Source of the DNA: Homalodisca vitripennis
Taxonomy: Eukaryota; Arthropoda; Insecta; Hemiptera; Cicadellidae
NCBI RefSeq assembly: GCF_021130785.1
Contig: NC_060207.1
Location: forward strand, 195,870,001 to 195,934,000
Direction: 5' to 3'
Length of the DNA stretch: 64,000 nucleotides
This document shows, piece after piece, positions 23,640 through 36,720 of this stretch (positions within the stretch are counted from its first letter, which is position 1; each line of letters begins with the position of its first letter). Position numbers and translations under genes: made by a program. The notes under the pieces are model-generated. The model made no database searches, was not told the DNA's origin, and was given only the letters and a program-made list of their open reading frames with translations.

Positions 23640-26094
23640 ATATTATATATCCTAAATTAACAGGTTCGCTTAAATCTCTTGATTCCATTAATAATTGTAG
23701 TCAGTCTAAATATTACAGAAACAAATATAATTTATGGTACCACGAAACCAAAAATTCTGAATAAAGTATACAAACTCCGGTATTATGTTTACTATGGAAG
23801 TAGCTGAGTGAGTATCATATTGTTGACTTTGTTTGATAAAAATGCCACAACAGCTTTCCTCGATAAAATACCATCAGACTTTGATCTAAAATGCAGTAAC
23901 AACCTCGACAGCAAAGGCTCACTTGACTTTCTTCGTTGCTTATTTAAAAATTTAACTCAATCAATTGTTCTCAAATCAATTGTACATAATATCAGTTTTA
24001 ACACATACCAAATTTAGCCCTGTTATTACATTACCTTAGTAGTTGATACACTTTTACATGTATTAAAATGTGATCAATATTTCACAAATGTCGTTGAAAA
24101 CATTTTTACGTTGAATAATTACTATCAAGAACTAAAAATACTGAAATTATTACAGATGAGATTTTAAATAACTACAAATCTTGGTTAAAATAAGTGAAAA
24201 GCACGATCTTTGGACTCACAGTTAATAAAACATAGCATTTAGATAGTTTGAGCCTTGTATTTACCTGGTACTCTGATCTCTTACTGTACAATAAACCATT
24301 TCAGAGTGAACTTAACTCTAAAAGGTTTATATTACTGATTAAGCCCCACTTACTGGTTTATATCACCCAGTTAGCCCAGTTTGCTTCAAAATTCCGGATT
24401 CTAGTACTGAATATACTTAACGAAAAATATAATAGGATAGTCTACATTGGTTTCCACATCGAATGAAATCATTCGTTTCACTGTCACTGAATAGACAAAA
24501 CACATGGGGTTGGAGATATCTGAAGTAGTAGTAATAAATACGCTATATTGCAAAGTATACTTATATTTTAATCGAGGAAACACAAATTATACAAGAACTA
24601 CTTTCAAATATTAAAATAAAAATATAACTTGCCTAGTTGCTGCCAACATGGAGTAATAATGAAAATAAAATTTTATATTTTATTGGGCTGGTAGTTCCAA
24701 TGTTCTTTGGAATGTTACCTTTAAACGTAATTGCTTACTACAATTTTAAAATGACTTCCCTCAACGTTGAAGTAGACTCACACAACGCAACGTCATCTCC
24801 TTCGCTTGGCATTATAGTCACTAAAAGGAAGAATAGACCAAAGCAGTAGTACTCAAAGATGAAATATTCTAGGAATCAAGAACTCACCAATAACACAACC
24901 ATTTATCCAGAGAACTAATAATCACGACAACTTGGTCTTGTCAGAAGGACGTCACACATCTTAATAATCTACCATATAAAACATCATCATAGGTAAGATA
25001 CTTTACTATTTTTCAAATTTACAATACAATACATTCTAAAGATGTATCGCACGAGAGAGCTAATTGATAATATTTACTTATAGACAAGGCGTGTAAGTTG
25101 GTAACCGGTGAGCTGTTGGACGGCTACAAAGTGTAAGAAAAAGAATACTACGCGTGCTAATTATTTTATTATTTCCACCAAAAATTCACTCACACTTAGG
25201 ATTCATGACTGTTACTTGAAATTTTAAGGACTTTTGGTTTTTATTTATATTTTTTAAGAATGTAAAACTTTCCAACATAAAACGTACCCTCTTACCGATT
25301 TGGAAACTCGTTAATAATATGTTTTAGTATGGCATTTATGATTTAATAAGAAGCAACATGGTGAGCCCTGAATATAGGCTATACAAGTACAATCTAGCTA
25401 CAATTTCAACCAAAGCGTGTAACAAAGGCCTTAGTTTTAATCATATAAGTACGAGAGAAATTTCAGAAGAAACACAATTTCATTATTAAAAATATGTTTA
25501 TAAAAACTAAAAAATGGATGGATGCACATTAATCGTATCATAAATAATACATGTCCCTTAATTACGCGACATAAATATGTTTAAAAATGTTTGTAGTTTA
25601 ATAATATTTTTGTACGGTGGACCTTAAGTCTTTTTGCCACAACTGGTTATTAAGAAGCGGTCAAAGATATTATCTATGCTTTAGATATTTAGGCATTATA
25701 AACGGTACTTACACTAATGTATATTTAAACGTTTTATTTTTTCTACATCACTTAGTCCGTTAAAATTATATGTAGCTGTGTAGGATATTATGACGAACTT
25801 GTGTGTTAAGTAAAACTATTTTTTTTTTAAATATAGTTATTTACTAACGTGAAATATTTATATAAATTTACAAAGAGGAATTCTTTAAGCTTTAAGTTTT
25901 CACACATAAAATATGTTAAAACGTATATCATATATTGTAATTAAGTAGGAGATATTAGAGTAATTATTGTAGTCAGATCATGACTTCTTGTTTAAAACAT
26001 ACACATAATTTAAAACTACTTTATATTGTAGTTTGTATTTCATCATTGCTAGAGAAATCCCTAAACAATTATAAAACCTCAAAAAGTAATTAAA
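22571..26094. other. AT-rich stretch, no supportable gene
   Basis: Contains a TATAGAG microsatellite at about 23,025-23,060 and a (TA)n tract at 23,588-23,634. Two short ORFs were considered: 23,808-24,017 (69 codons) and 24,637-24,849 (70 codons, with a hydrophobic stretch near residues 12-32). Neither resembles a family I know, and I see no counterpart in copy B. I see nothing else to annotate. Confidence 0.35.
23588..23634. repeat. (TA)n microsatellite
   Basis: About 23 TA units, preceded by interrupted AT/AAAT units from 23,571. Confidence 0.95.
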
Positions 26095-26780
26095 ATGAGA
26101 ATCCTACTGTCTCGTGTTGGTCCCATTGTCATATCAGTAGTTATCAATAAATTTATTGTTTATTTTATTAAACCAAACCAAATATAATCATTCTATTATG
26201 CTGCTATTGAAATATTAAGTGATATTAATTATTTGTGTAAAATTAAGTTGTTAATTTTTACCATGATTACAATTATTGACATAAATTATTAATTTTCCTT
26301 TAGTACTCAAAGACCAATTTCCAACCACTCTTATGGTTTAATTACCGAAAAAGTCAAAACATTAGAAATCACATGTAATCGAGGCTGGTTGGACTAATTT
26401 TAGTTGTTTAATGGTAAATACTGAAATGTCGAGGCATGCTGGTTATTAATACTTCTTATACGAGATTGCATAAATGAAAATGTCATTAAATGCAAATTAA
26501 AATTGAGATTAGGATAGCTTCGTGAGTTGCCGTTTCACCTTACACTCCATTTAAGCAAAGTTTGTACAGCAAACACATCAGACCCTAACATGAATGATAC
26601 TGAGTTAGTCAGTTCAGGGCTCTAATTGGCAGCAAAACTGTCCGGCGTTTGAGCGCCGTTGAACAAACAACTGTGAAGTCAGAATTCCTGTCCGCGAAAT
26701 ACGTATAAACTTTAAACACATTCTGTGTTGCAATATGCGTTATATCATGACGTAAAATTTTAATTATTATTCTTGTAGAT
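26095..26780. repeat. A/B block 10, copy A (most conserved core at 26,556-26,665)
   Basis: Matches 62,975-63,650. Within it, 26,556-26,665 is about 93% identical to 63,406-63,515, clearly above the 70-80% of the surroundings. CAGACCCTAACATGAATGAT and GAGTTAGTCAGTTCAGGGCT are identical or nearly so. The only ATG frame in the core is 11 codons long. A hairpin CGGCG-TTTGAG-CGCCG lies at 26,643-26,658. Candidate structured RNA or regulatory element. Confidence 0.75.
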
Positions 26781-27761
26781 GTGCAACTCGTTTAACATAC
26801 GAAATGTCGTGTCTTAAAAGAAATATTTTTTTCTCTTGAAAATATATTTACGAATACAAGAAAATGACAGTGGTAATTACATTCTGATTTGGATCACTGA
26901 TTTTAATATAACACCGAAATAAAAGCCTATAAAAATATTTATTTTAATTATTTTTGTAATCACAGACTACATTTTATTTTCAAAAACTAACTCTAATAGT
27001 TTTTTCAAAACATTTTCAGTTAAGTGAACGTAATTGAATAAAATTATACAATCGTATTGTCATTCAAAAATATGTATTTAAAATAAGTTCCATTGCGCAT
27101 ACATGAGTTTCCTCTAACATATAATATAAATCCGGTGCTACGCAGTATTCTTAATAAAATTCTATGAGTATTCCATACCATTGTAAAAAGCCAAATCATC
27201 CGCATTGCAAAGTATATGTCGATGCATTGTTTTCTTAATTGATTGTTTAATTAATTATTTTTAACCTCGGGGCTTATAACAATATTATTCACTATTCTAA
27301 CCATAATAAGCCATCATTATAACCTGAATAGAGGAGTTTTTAGCTTGAGACCTTATAACGAAAATGGCTGAGGCAAATTTTGGAGCAAACGTAATCGATA
27401 TGAACATTCCATTTAAAATCTTGGTCAAGGTAAATGCCAGGAAATTTCGAGGAACATACCTCTTCTAGTAAGGCCTTATTTAACACGATAGCCAGGCCAT
27501 AGTCCGCAGTCTGTCGAACGAGAAGAAAAATTTATAACGCTGGATTATGAAGAATTTGTTTTAGATTGATGGTGAGAAAATGCTTGACACAACTGTTTAC
27601 TTAACAAAGCGTTTTGTTCTAAAATTCATTTTGTAGTTTCATTAAAACAAAGAGTCGTATCATTTACATACTGCACGATTCTTCCGTGTGTGAGTAATGA
27701 TTCTATATAATTGACATATGTCATCACTTAATTTTTTACATTGCTTAATTAGCACTTTTAT
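26781..27761. other. End of copy A, AT-rich, no gene seen
   Basis: Weak similarity to 63,650-63,760 persists for the first 200 bases. A GC-richer patch at about 27,310-27,560 is unidentified. No sharp duplication junction is visible. Confidence 0.35.
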
Positions 27762-28000
27762 TTTAAATGTATATATTCTAGGGAACTACTGCAATATTAA
27801 ATATTCTACACTGTGAATATTGAGTTTAACTTCTTGACTAAGTCTTGACTCCAGGAAGTTAGAGTCCACTTCCGTCTGGAGAGATCTGGCAATGCGGAAA
27901 TAGTGGAGTACCTTGGCAATACTATCTGTACATAATGCAATTTAAGTATTCAAAACGTACTCTCTGTAACACGATGAGTTCTTAGTTGTTTTCGCGTATC
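27762..28000. repeat. A/B block 1, copy B
   Basis: Counterpart of 3,915-4,150. CTACTGCAATATTAAAT, GGAGAGATCTGGC and TTCAAAACGTACTCTCT are in the same order. Confidence 0.7.
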
Positions 28001-28069
28001 ACTGTTTTCTCATTAGAAACATATAAGTCACAAAGGAATCCAGTTAAAGTAAACTATAGAAGGATATAA

Positions 28070-28535
28070 ATTTACTGCTGATTGAAACGTACAATTAGTG
28101 CGTATTAATGCATGTTGTGCGGTCATGTAAACTGTTCTAAAGGGATTGGAAGTCGGGTTTTCGCAATCATGGATTACTATTCAATAGTTCATTGTAACAC
28201 AGGCATATCCCACACTAACGGCACGCATTTGGTTTAGTACACGTGCTAAATACAGAATATCAAGTCGTACGTTTCATTTTAATTTATTGCCATAAAAATT
28301 AATTTACTTGTAATGATCTTAGTAATAAAATGATAAGAGTACGCTATACTACGTGTCACGCAACAGGCTATGCTGCTGTTGCTTTCAAACTTTTTAATAC
28401 ACTGTTGATTAAAATTTCAAGATATAGGTAATTTTACTAAATAGGAAATATTGGATTTCACCGAGAGACCAAAGAGAAACTATGACAACTTCCTGGTTGA
28501 TAGCCTTTAGTAACAATCACCGAAATGCAATATTT
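28070..28535. repeat. A/B block 2, copy B
   Basis: Counterpart of 4,906-5,345. GTACAATTAGTGCG, TGCGGTCATGTAAACTG, TCGGGTTTTCGCAATC and ATGGATTACTATTCAATAG are conserved with A, followed by the CACTGTTGATT and ATCACCGAAA phrases. Confidence 0.65.
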
Positions 28536-30259
28536 ACATATGCACCATGATCGAGCTCATTCTTGTAGAAAAGAAATTTCATCTCAAATGTTCTGATCTT
28601 TATTTTAACACTCCTTGTTTACTGAATCTTCTTTAGTGTTCTTATGAGGTTCATCGTTGTCAGGCGGACATATATAAATATCCGCTGCCTAGTAGTCCTC
28701 GACAGGATCTTATATGGCTTTTAAGATTTATGCTAAAGTAACTGAATTGCAAGACGAATAAAACGGTTTTAAATTTAGTAAAACAATTCCAGTCATAATG
28801 CCAAATAAACACCACTGTAACAATTGTCATAATAGTGGTTAATAATTGTAAATTATGTACATTATACTGCTTTTTAAGACTTCTAAAAGCTATTTAAAAT
28901 AAATAATCGAACAAAGATTGTACTAATGGCTTGATCCCAACTGGTAATTTGAGACCCAATAATTTTGTTCTATGCTGTACAAAAATACGATAGTACTCGT
29001 ATTATTATGTTTTGCACGCCTTAGAGCTAAATATGCTTATAACCTTATACGTCAAATTGAGAAATTAAACCCTTTTCGTACATGAAACCTTAGAATATGT
29101 GTGAAATTATCCTTCTAGTAGAGGCAGACATTGTGTTGTTGGTTTGTGTGCATGTGGCGGAATGTCACTTGTAGATTATTGGGGGCTGGGGTTTCAAACC
29201 TGTTCTCAATGTCAGTACTACTGTACACTCTCAGACAAAAGTATTACTTTGAACCAAATCACTTATACCATAACTTGGGTAAAATATTTTCAGATGGGAC
29301 GTATAGGACCCGGTGGACTTTAAAGGATTACTGCTAACTAATAATCTTGCTCAAGTAAATTTGTAGTGTTGAATATGTACATATTTCCAATGTATATCTC
29401 AATATAAGGCCTAAAAATGGTTTATTATTTTTAATGAAAGCATTTACGGATGATATGCATCAACGGGAATGAAACAAATAATATAATGAATAGCACACTC
29501 CGAGTATGATTATTGTTTGACTAATATGTTTCTACAATATTATCCAAGGCAATAAAATAGCTAAAGCTTGCCAATATATTTATGTAGGAATTTGAGAAAA
29601 ACCTTTCCTTGAGCTCAGTTCAAACCACTCCTACCAAGCGTGCTAAATCAATGACCTTGCGTAGCTGTGTCATATAAGATAATTATTGATTAAGTCAAGT
29701 CAAAGAAAACTGTTAGGTTGTTGAGTTATGACGCTTTGAGGAATTCTTTAGTAGGGAATAAAGATAGATGGTGCGAATATGGCCACCATTATGTAAAGTG
29801 GGGAATTTAATAAAATGGCGAGAAATGGAGCCGCCGCGATAGAGACTTGTCTTCAGCTACTTACTTATACTACCCTTTCTTTGTTTGAAGGTTATTTTTG
29901 ACGATGGAAGGATTGTGAGGAGAACAGGATTTTCCGGACATTTGCCATCGTTCAGTGAAACAAGAAATCAGTACTGAACGATATACTATCTACTACCATT
30001 TTACTTAACTTAACCTTAAATATCGTGAAGCTAGAACGAAGAACATCTCAAACAACTTTTATTTCGAAATGTAATGAAACATTACTATTTAGATACATCA
30101 GAATACAACTAACAAGGTGGTGGACTCGTATGTATTTGACATGCATAAACTAAATTGTATTAAATTAAATATATTTATATTATATAAATATAAGTGTGAA
30201 CTGCCTAATAAAATATTGCCTTATTCCTAAACCCATTAACGCTTTCATAATGTGGTGTT
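28536..30259. other. AT-rich stretch, no supportable gene
   Basis: This is the B interval matching the site where A carries the DD41D element; no such element is present here. A GC-richer patch at about 29,120-29,340 (68-codon ORF at 29,131-29,337) has no recognisable protein features. Confidence 0.35.
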
Positions 30260-31260
30260 TTAATAGTCATATTAACATTAATACTAATGAAAGACTGTTA
30301 CTGGAATGAGCACATTATTTTTAAATACACTTGTTGTTCCATTCATACCGTCACACAGAAGATATACTTTATCATATTGCAGATATAATAATTATTCTTT
30401 TTAATTTGTATCCGGATATTAGTGTAAAAGAGGACTGTGGACATAAATATTCAAAGCCCAAATTCAATTATGTTTTAGTGTAGTTAAGTAAAAAGTACTT
30501 CATGTAAAAAAGCGTATTTATATGATTCTTCTCCAACTTTAATTCAAATATTCCTTGTTGCGACTACAGCTGCATTGTCGAGCCAAGATGTTGACGTCGT
30601 GGTGTATGACTTGACATCAACGTGAAGCGAAATCAATTTTAAAGTTTCATTAAATTATTAATTTCGTAGGAAAAATTCGAAAGAACATAGGAACCAAATG
30701 ACTATCCCACCACGTTTTATTTAACTTCATTATTATTCATTTTTGTAGCAACGTAGCAAAGTATAATTTTGTATTCAACATCTGTTGGTAAGTTTTATTT
30801 GGCATTATTAAACATAAAAGTCAACTTTGCAATACAGAGTACAGATTACTACGACTTCAGAGATCTCCAACTTTATTTGTTTCGTCTATTCAGTATACCA
30901 TACATCTGTATTCATAAGTTAAATTCAATAAAACGTTACTTTGATTTTAGTATTTTATTGGAAATCTCAAGTATTATTATAATGTTTTAAGCCACATGTG
31001 CCCCAGATTTCAAAAATTCTTACTAAAATGTTCTCTGTTAGACAGAATATCAACAAAAGAATTTACTGTCAAGAAGTAAAGTATATCTTGTATAAAGTCT
31101 ATTTTCCGCTACACTTCCGTTCAGCGAGGGAATCCTCTTTTTTTATTCAATCAACGTTGTACTTTATTTACCGTAAATATCGAAAAATACAAAGAGTTTG
31201 AAATATAACGAAACTAGGTTTATATTAAATTTCGTTTACTTGCCAGACATTGTTTTTTAT
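30260..31260. repeat. A/B block 3, copy B
   Basis: Counterpart of 8,700-9,350, with the conserved core at about 31,090-31,200 (TATTTTCCGCTACACTTCCG, TGTACTTTATTTACCGTAAA). Confidence 0.7.
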
Positions 31261-32295
31261 ACATATTAACAGTAAAAGCTTCAGAAACATTATTGATGTA
31301 AAAAAAATTAAAATAGCAAGGGATAAATTTTTAAGTTCGTATTTTCAAAAATTAAATTATAAGGTATGTCTTTATACTCATAAACCTGTATAGGTTAAAA
31401 TTTAAAGAGAATAACCAGATAAGAGAATTCACCAGCAGTTAAAAACTTACGTATCTAAAGTTATTTTTATTTGCAGGTTTTGTATAATCTATCCTTTTTC
31501 AAATGGCTTATTGTACATGGTAAACGCGATACACGAAAAATCACTATAAAGTTTAGAAAATACATATTGACAATTTAGCTCTGTGTCTTGTTCGAAATAT
31601 AAGAGTAAATCTATAACTTTTAATATTTTAAATTAACTATTATCCCACAATTTCGATTGAAAGAAAGTATGCAACGTTTTCATTTCTACTATAATGAATT
31701 TAGACTTGTAATTTTATAAGAAGTATAAATTTTTCTCATTTTATATTTACGCAGGGCAATCTTGCTCAATGATATAGCTTCTTTAAGTAAATATTTGAGG
31801 AAAACTTTAATTATTACAGATGCAATAAACCGGCCTCCTATAAATTACTTTAAATACTGTAAGAATTTTAAGTTGGTATTCAGAGATGATAAACTTATTT
31901 ATAATTCATTATATGTGGGTAGGAAGTCATGTACAAACAAAACAAGATGTACCCAAGTATGAAAAATCCAATTTACCATTTTTATTGCCATAAATAAATT
32001 TTTACAGTTTTAAATAAATAATATTATAGGTTATCTCCTTGATATTCTAAGTTATGTAATTAATATGGCAACATATAACACATCATTATTGTTTTTGTGA
32101 CATTCGTATATTATTTTCCTTACAATTTAACTTTTTCTCTTTTTTATAGAATACCATACAAAATTTGAAACTGTCAGATATAACGAGTCTATCTTAAATG
32201 TAATATTAGTATTTATTCCAGAAACCTGGCGTAGTTAGACTTTGGAATGGAGAAAAACACAACCAATTGGAAGGACAAGACCACTTTAAAAATAC
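31261..32295. repeat. A/B block 4, copy B, left part
   Basis: Counterpart of 9,350 to about 10,410, interrupted by the gypsy-like element right after AAAAATAC (the ATAC target duplication is at 32,292-32,295). The sequence resumes at 43,582. Confidence 0.75.
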
Positions 32296-32642
32296 TGTGA
32301 CGACGGGGCCCTTTTCCCGCCGTCTGATGTGGAGAGGGAGAGGTCAACACGGAACACCTGATGTTGTTTCAGTCGAGGAGGTGTCGTCTATGGGTAGAGG
32401 ACATTGCGTGTGGTGAGAGCAGACCGGGGACGTGCGGTGGCGCGGCACGAGCGGCGGCGATGCTTACGGACGGTTAGATAGGTTTAGGTGGTAGAATGTG
32501 ATGAATAAATGATGTTGTTTTAAGAAGAGTGAGTAGTTATTTGTTACGTACCTCGTCACGGCCAAGCAGAGTGTATGGAGCAGCCCCAAGGACTAACAGG
32601 GTGAGTTATAGTAGAAATAACTTGATCACACAGTACGTGACA
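32296..32642 (+). repeat. 5' LTR of the gypsy-like element
   Basis: 347 bp, TGTGACGACGGGG...ACGTGACA. It has an AATAAA signal at 32,504-32,509. It matches the 3' LTR with no base substitutions; only six short indels differ. Confidence 0.95.
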
Positions 32643-32647
32643 AATTT

Positions 32648-32665
32648 TGGTGGAGGCGCCGGGTA
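32648..32665 (+). other. Primer-binding site
   Basis: TGGTGGAGGCGCCGGG begins five bases after the 5' LTR. TGG pairs with a tRNA CCA end, and the following bases predict a primer tRNA with acceptor arm starting GGAGGCG. An alternative register starts at 32,651. I cannot name the tRNA with confidence. Confidence 0.6.
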
Positions 32666-33373
32666 GTCCTGAGGCGTGATAGCCTGAGACGGACTTGCCT
32701 TTTAGTCTGAAAAATTGTAGTAAGATTTTAAGTGAAAAAAAAAAAAAAAAATATATAATAATAATTAATTTGAGTCCTTTTGTTGAGTATTCTGGAAATT
32801 AGTATAATAGCAAGTGGTAACCCGTAAGTGATGCTAATTTAAGTATGTTTTAGTTATTATTTAATACCTAGTTCAGTACTTGTTATTTTATAAAAAGCAT
32901 TCAATTGATATTTCTGTCTGTCGTAAGCCGCGGTTTAATTTTTCCATATTTGAAGCTAAACAATTTGGAGAAGAAATGTTGGATTGTTGGTCTGATGTAA
33001 TGTTGGTGAAAGAAGATCTAAGGGACGTGTGAAGTGTGAAGTGAATATATTATAGTAATGAAGTGATTATTTAAATAGATTGCTGCAATAATCAGTGATT
33101 GTATACTAATTATTTGTACGTGATTAATGTGACGGGATTATAGTTTAGTATGAATTTGGATGTTATTGTAAAAATTTATTAGTGTTTTAGCAAGGTTCTA
33201 ATTGTTTTTAGATAATGTGATCAGTGAACTGTGAGAAAAAATAATGTTTGTGGATTATTATTATTGTGTCTTATTAGTTATAAGTGTGACAGTGAACGGT
33301 AATAGTTGTAGCTAGTGAGAGATATACTTTACTTACTGCTTTATGAACGGGGACCCCAGTTCACTTTAGTGTA
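32666..33373 (+). other. Untranslated leader of the gypsy-like element
   Basis: AT-rich, about 700 bp, with an A19 run near 32,735. No ORF. It presumably holds packaging and start-selection signals, but none can be identified by eye. Confidence 0.5.
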
Positions 33374-34498
33374 GTGACGAGGAGTAGAAGCAGGCAGGAT
33401 TCACAGTCGCAGAGTAGTTCCCCAGTTTCTGAGTTTGAAAACTTAGCTCAGAAGACTGAATTAAGCCCTCTTCTTGAGGAATCTTTAGACGACAGCTTCG
33501 AAGAGTTGAGGGTAAACGAGCAAGAGTATCGGTCGGTGCAAGAGAGAGTAGTGAAGAAATAGAGCCATTAAGAAATAGAGTACTAGCCATGGCTGAAGCT
33601 AGAGGACCTATTATTACTCCCCAAAGTTTCGTGGTAGCCCAGAAGAGAATGTAGAGGAGTATTTGCAAGCCTATGAGAGAGTAGCGAGAGCTAACGGTTG
33701 GGACGAAGCAAAGAAGTTAGTGGTTATCCCTTGTTATCTGGAGGGGGCAGCCCTAAAGTGGTATGAAAATTTAGAACAGGCAGAAGAAAATAACTTGACT
33801 TGGGATATTGTAAAGCGAAAGATGAAAGAAGCATTCCAGTCAATTGCTTGGGAGGAGCAATTGGAATTTAAACTAAGACTTAGGATGCAAGGAGAGGACG
33901 AGCAGGTTGAGGCCTATATCCAGGATGTACTAAATCTGTTGTAACAAAATTAGACCCCAATATGGCTGAAAGAAGCAAAATCAAGCATGTTCTAAGGGGC
34001 TTGAAACCATCATTACTTGAAAAAGTGATGATGATGAACAACGAAACTTTGGAAAATGTTTTAGCCAACGTAAGAAAAGTACAAACTGCAAGATTTATAG
34101 CGGGCCAAAGGGTTCGACCAACTCTTGACAGAAACCCCATAACCAGAGGAGCGGGACCGATAACCGTACCCCATGCGTCACAACCAAGTAGTAGCTCGTT
34201 AGAGAACAAAATTGAAAACCTAATGAGTGAATTCGCTAAGTTTAGTATGAGTCTTATGGAACAAAGGAAAAATGAGGAGAAACACACTACTCAACGGAGG
34301 GATGTAGGCTACTATGGAGGTCAAAACCAAAGGGGTCGTGGTTCATTTCGGGGTTCAAATCGTGGACGAACAGCAGATGGTAGAGTGATTTGTTACAAAT
34401 GTAACCGTGTGGGACACTTTGCTATAAACTGCAGATCAAATCTAGGTAGAGGACAGGGGGAAACGACAGAGGGGGGGGACGCTAGAGGAGGGAGTTAG
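33374..34498 (+). pseudogene. gag of the gypsy-like element, frameshifted
   Basis: Gag forms the virus-like particle and binds element RNA. The first frame (from about 33,374, Ser/Glu-rich) runs into a stop at 33,560; an ATG at 33,589 starts a short frame that shifts near 33,640. The capsid-like part at 33,663-33,944 carries EGAALKWYENL and TWDIVKRKMKEAF, typical of retrotransposon gag. After another shift near 33,945 the frame 33,962-34,498 continues with HVLRGLKP and ends in one CX2CX4HX4C zinc knuckle at 34,391-34,432 (Cys-Tyr-Lys-Cys ... His ... Cys) within an Arg/Gly-rich tail. Breaks look like 1-2-base indels in otherwise well-kept sequence. Confidence 0.85.
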
Positions 34499-34631
34499 CG
34501 TTCCTACTAATAGAAACTCCCCAAATGAAAGTGAAATCCCAAGTAGCAGGATAGCCACATTATGTGAAACTCATGAACAGGAAGAGTGGGAGAGACACAT
34601 GGAGACAATATAGCGGATCCCCGAGGAGTAG

Positions 34632-35538
34632 ATGGATTCAGGGTGGTTTTCATCAGCGTTATCAGACAGAAGAACGGAAGAAACCCGCTACGTGGCATCA
34701 AGCGGTTGTCAAGCAATCCAGGATCGTATTAGAACTCTAGGGGTTCTTGAAGTTCACGCCCTCGTCGATCAACACGAAAGACCAGTTATATTTGACACCG
34801 GCGCATGTGTCAGTTGTATGGACGAAAATCTTGTGAGTCACCGTGCTAGAGTTCCAACCAGTAGAGGGAGTAAATATGAAGACGGCCACAGATGAACCTG
34901 TATGTATCACTGGAAAGAACGGACATAACTATAGAAATCGGCAGATGCGTCTTTAGATTTTCTGTATTTGTAGCCAGAGGACTAGGAGGTTGCTGCATTC
35001 TAGGAAATGATTTTCATCTTAAGTTTAAAACAACCATAAGCTATGCCGAAAGAATGGTGAGGTTAACCAACGTAAGTGGAAGAACTATATCTGCTCCATT
35101 TTCCTGTCGAGAAAAGGATGCGTAGTATCAGAGACCACCCCCAGATGCAACTGGCTAAACCAGATCCAGTTTGAGGATCTTGAAGAATGTAGCGTAAAAG
35201 TTGTGAGTGCCGACACTACTGAAATTCCCGCAAGAGGCCGAAAGCTGCTGAAAATCAAATTTGAAGGTGCTTTACCATACACAGGCATTATGGAACCAAA
35301 CTACCGGCTGTATAAGGAGACTTCCATTTTTGTACCACCCTGCCTCACCACATCATTGCCACTAGAAGCCGTCATGGTATCAAATGTTTCAGAAGAAGTG
35401 AAAAGAATAAACAAGGGTGAATTATTGGCAGAAGTGTATGAAGCTGAAGAAATTCCAATTGAAAATAAATCTATTGCAATGAATATTGTGAGTGGAGGTG
35501 ATGAGGGTTGTATTGAAGAAAAAGAAGTTGAATCTTAA
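34632..35538 (+). pseudogene. Retroviral-type aspartic protease region and pol linker
   Basis: The protease cleaves Gag-Pol during particle maturation. The catalytic FDTGA motif is at 34,791-34,805 (Asp-Thr-Gly codons 34,794-34,802) in the frame 34,632-34,895. The C-terminal ILGNDF motif, the usual (I/L)LGxDF of gypsy proteases, lies in the next frame (34,892-35,125). A third frame (35,203-35,538) is the connector to reverse transcriptase, with an acidic end. Frame changes near 34,890 and 35,125 break the ORF. About 130 bases between the gag stop and this frame have no clear coding. Confidence 0.8.
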
Positions 35539-36720
35539 CCCTCAGATGACATCCGAAGAAAGGAAAACTATGCTAGATCTGTTGGCGGACTACAGTGACA
35601 GATTCTCCTGGGATCCCTCTCAAATTGGAAAGAACAACCGTAAGCGAGCACAAGATAGAGCTTACTACAGAACTCCAGTGCATCAACCACCCTACCGAGT
35701 CTCCCATAGAGAAAGGGAGATACTGAGAGATCAAGTTGAGGAGATGCTGAGCAAGAAACATAATACGTCCTAGTACAAGCGCTTTTGCATCACCTGTTGT
35801 CTTGGTAAAAAAGAAAAATGGAGAGTGGAGATTTTGTGTTGACTATCGTCGAGTGTGAACGACCAGCTGAATCCTATACAACACCCTCTTCCACTGATAG
35901 ATGATATTCTACATACTTAAAATGGTTGTCAATGGTTTGTAACGCTAGACTTAACGTCTGGGTTTTGGCAGCTGCCCATAAGAGAAAAGGACAGGCACAT
36001 AACAGCTTTTGTTACCCCAGATGGTTTATGGGAGTACGAAAGTTACTCCATTTGGGCTCAAAACGAGTCCCGCAGCCTTTCAAAAACTGCATGGACAAGG
36101 TTGTTGGCAGGATTTAAAATGGGGTACATGCCTTTTATATCTAGACGATATATTAGTTATGGCTCCAACATTCAAGGAGTTGATTAGAAAATTTGAGAAA
36201 GTTTCTCCAAAGGCTTAGGGAAGCCTCTATGACACTAAATCCTTCTAAGTGTACCTTTGGGTATCAGGAAGTTAAGGTACTAGGACATACAGGTCAGTGG
36301 TTAAAGGAGTAAGTCCCGATGCTGGAAAAATAAAAGACATACTGAATTTTGAACCACCTAGAAGACTGAGGGCTCTCAGGTCATTTCTGGGGCTTGCCAA
36401 CTACTACCGTAAATTTGTACCTGACTACTCAAAGATAGCCAGACCTTTAATTGAATTGACCAAGAAGAATAAGTCATTCATATGGGGTACAGAGCAACAA
36501 GAAGCATTCCAAACCTAAAGGAGAAGCTAACAACAGCTCCGATCTTACGACACTTCGATCCCAAACTGCCTGTTGAGTTACACACTGACGCTAGCGACAT
36601 TGGAGAGTAGGTGCTGTGATCATTGCAAAAGGAAAAGGGGGATGCGTTACCTGTAGCATACGCATCTAGGAGGCTATCAGAAGCAGAGAAAAAAATATAC
36701 GGTCACTGAAAAAGAGTGTA
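35539..36720 (+). pseudogene. Reverse transcriptase and start of RNase H, frameshifted
   Basis: This part of Pol copies element RNA into DNA. A LLADYSDRFSWD segment precedes the polymerase, as in other gypsy elements. Palm motifs follow in several frames: [15 protein letters not shown] near 35,810-35,850, the first catalytic Asp in TLDL (codon 35,948-35,950), TPFGL-like near 36,045, and YLDD at 36,138-36,149. FLGLANYYRKFVPDYS (about 36,390) is the conserved thumb/connection segment. RNase H begins with HTDAS (Asp codon 36,587-36,589) and continues through SRRLSEAE near 36,670. At least six frame changes are needed, all compatible with short indels. Confidence 0.85.

Noticed and set aside
24637..24849. 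Possible small membrane protein of 70 codons
   Set aside because: Only a hydrophobic run supports it; no homologue, no conserved copy and no gene context.
29131..29337. 68-codon ORF in a GC-richer patch of copy B
   Set aside because: No recognisable domain and no counterpart in copy A.
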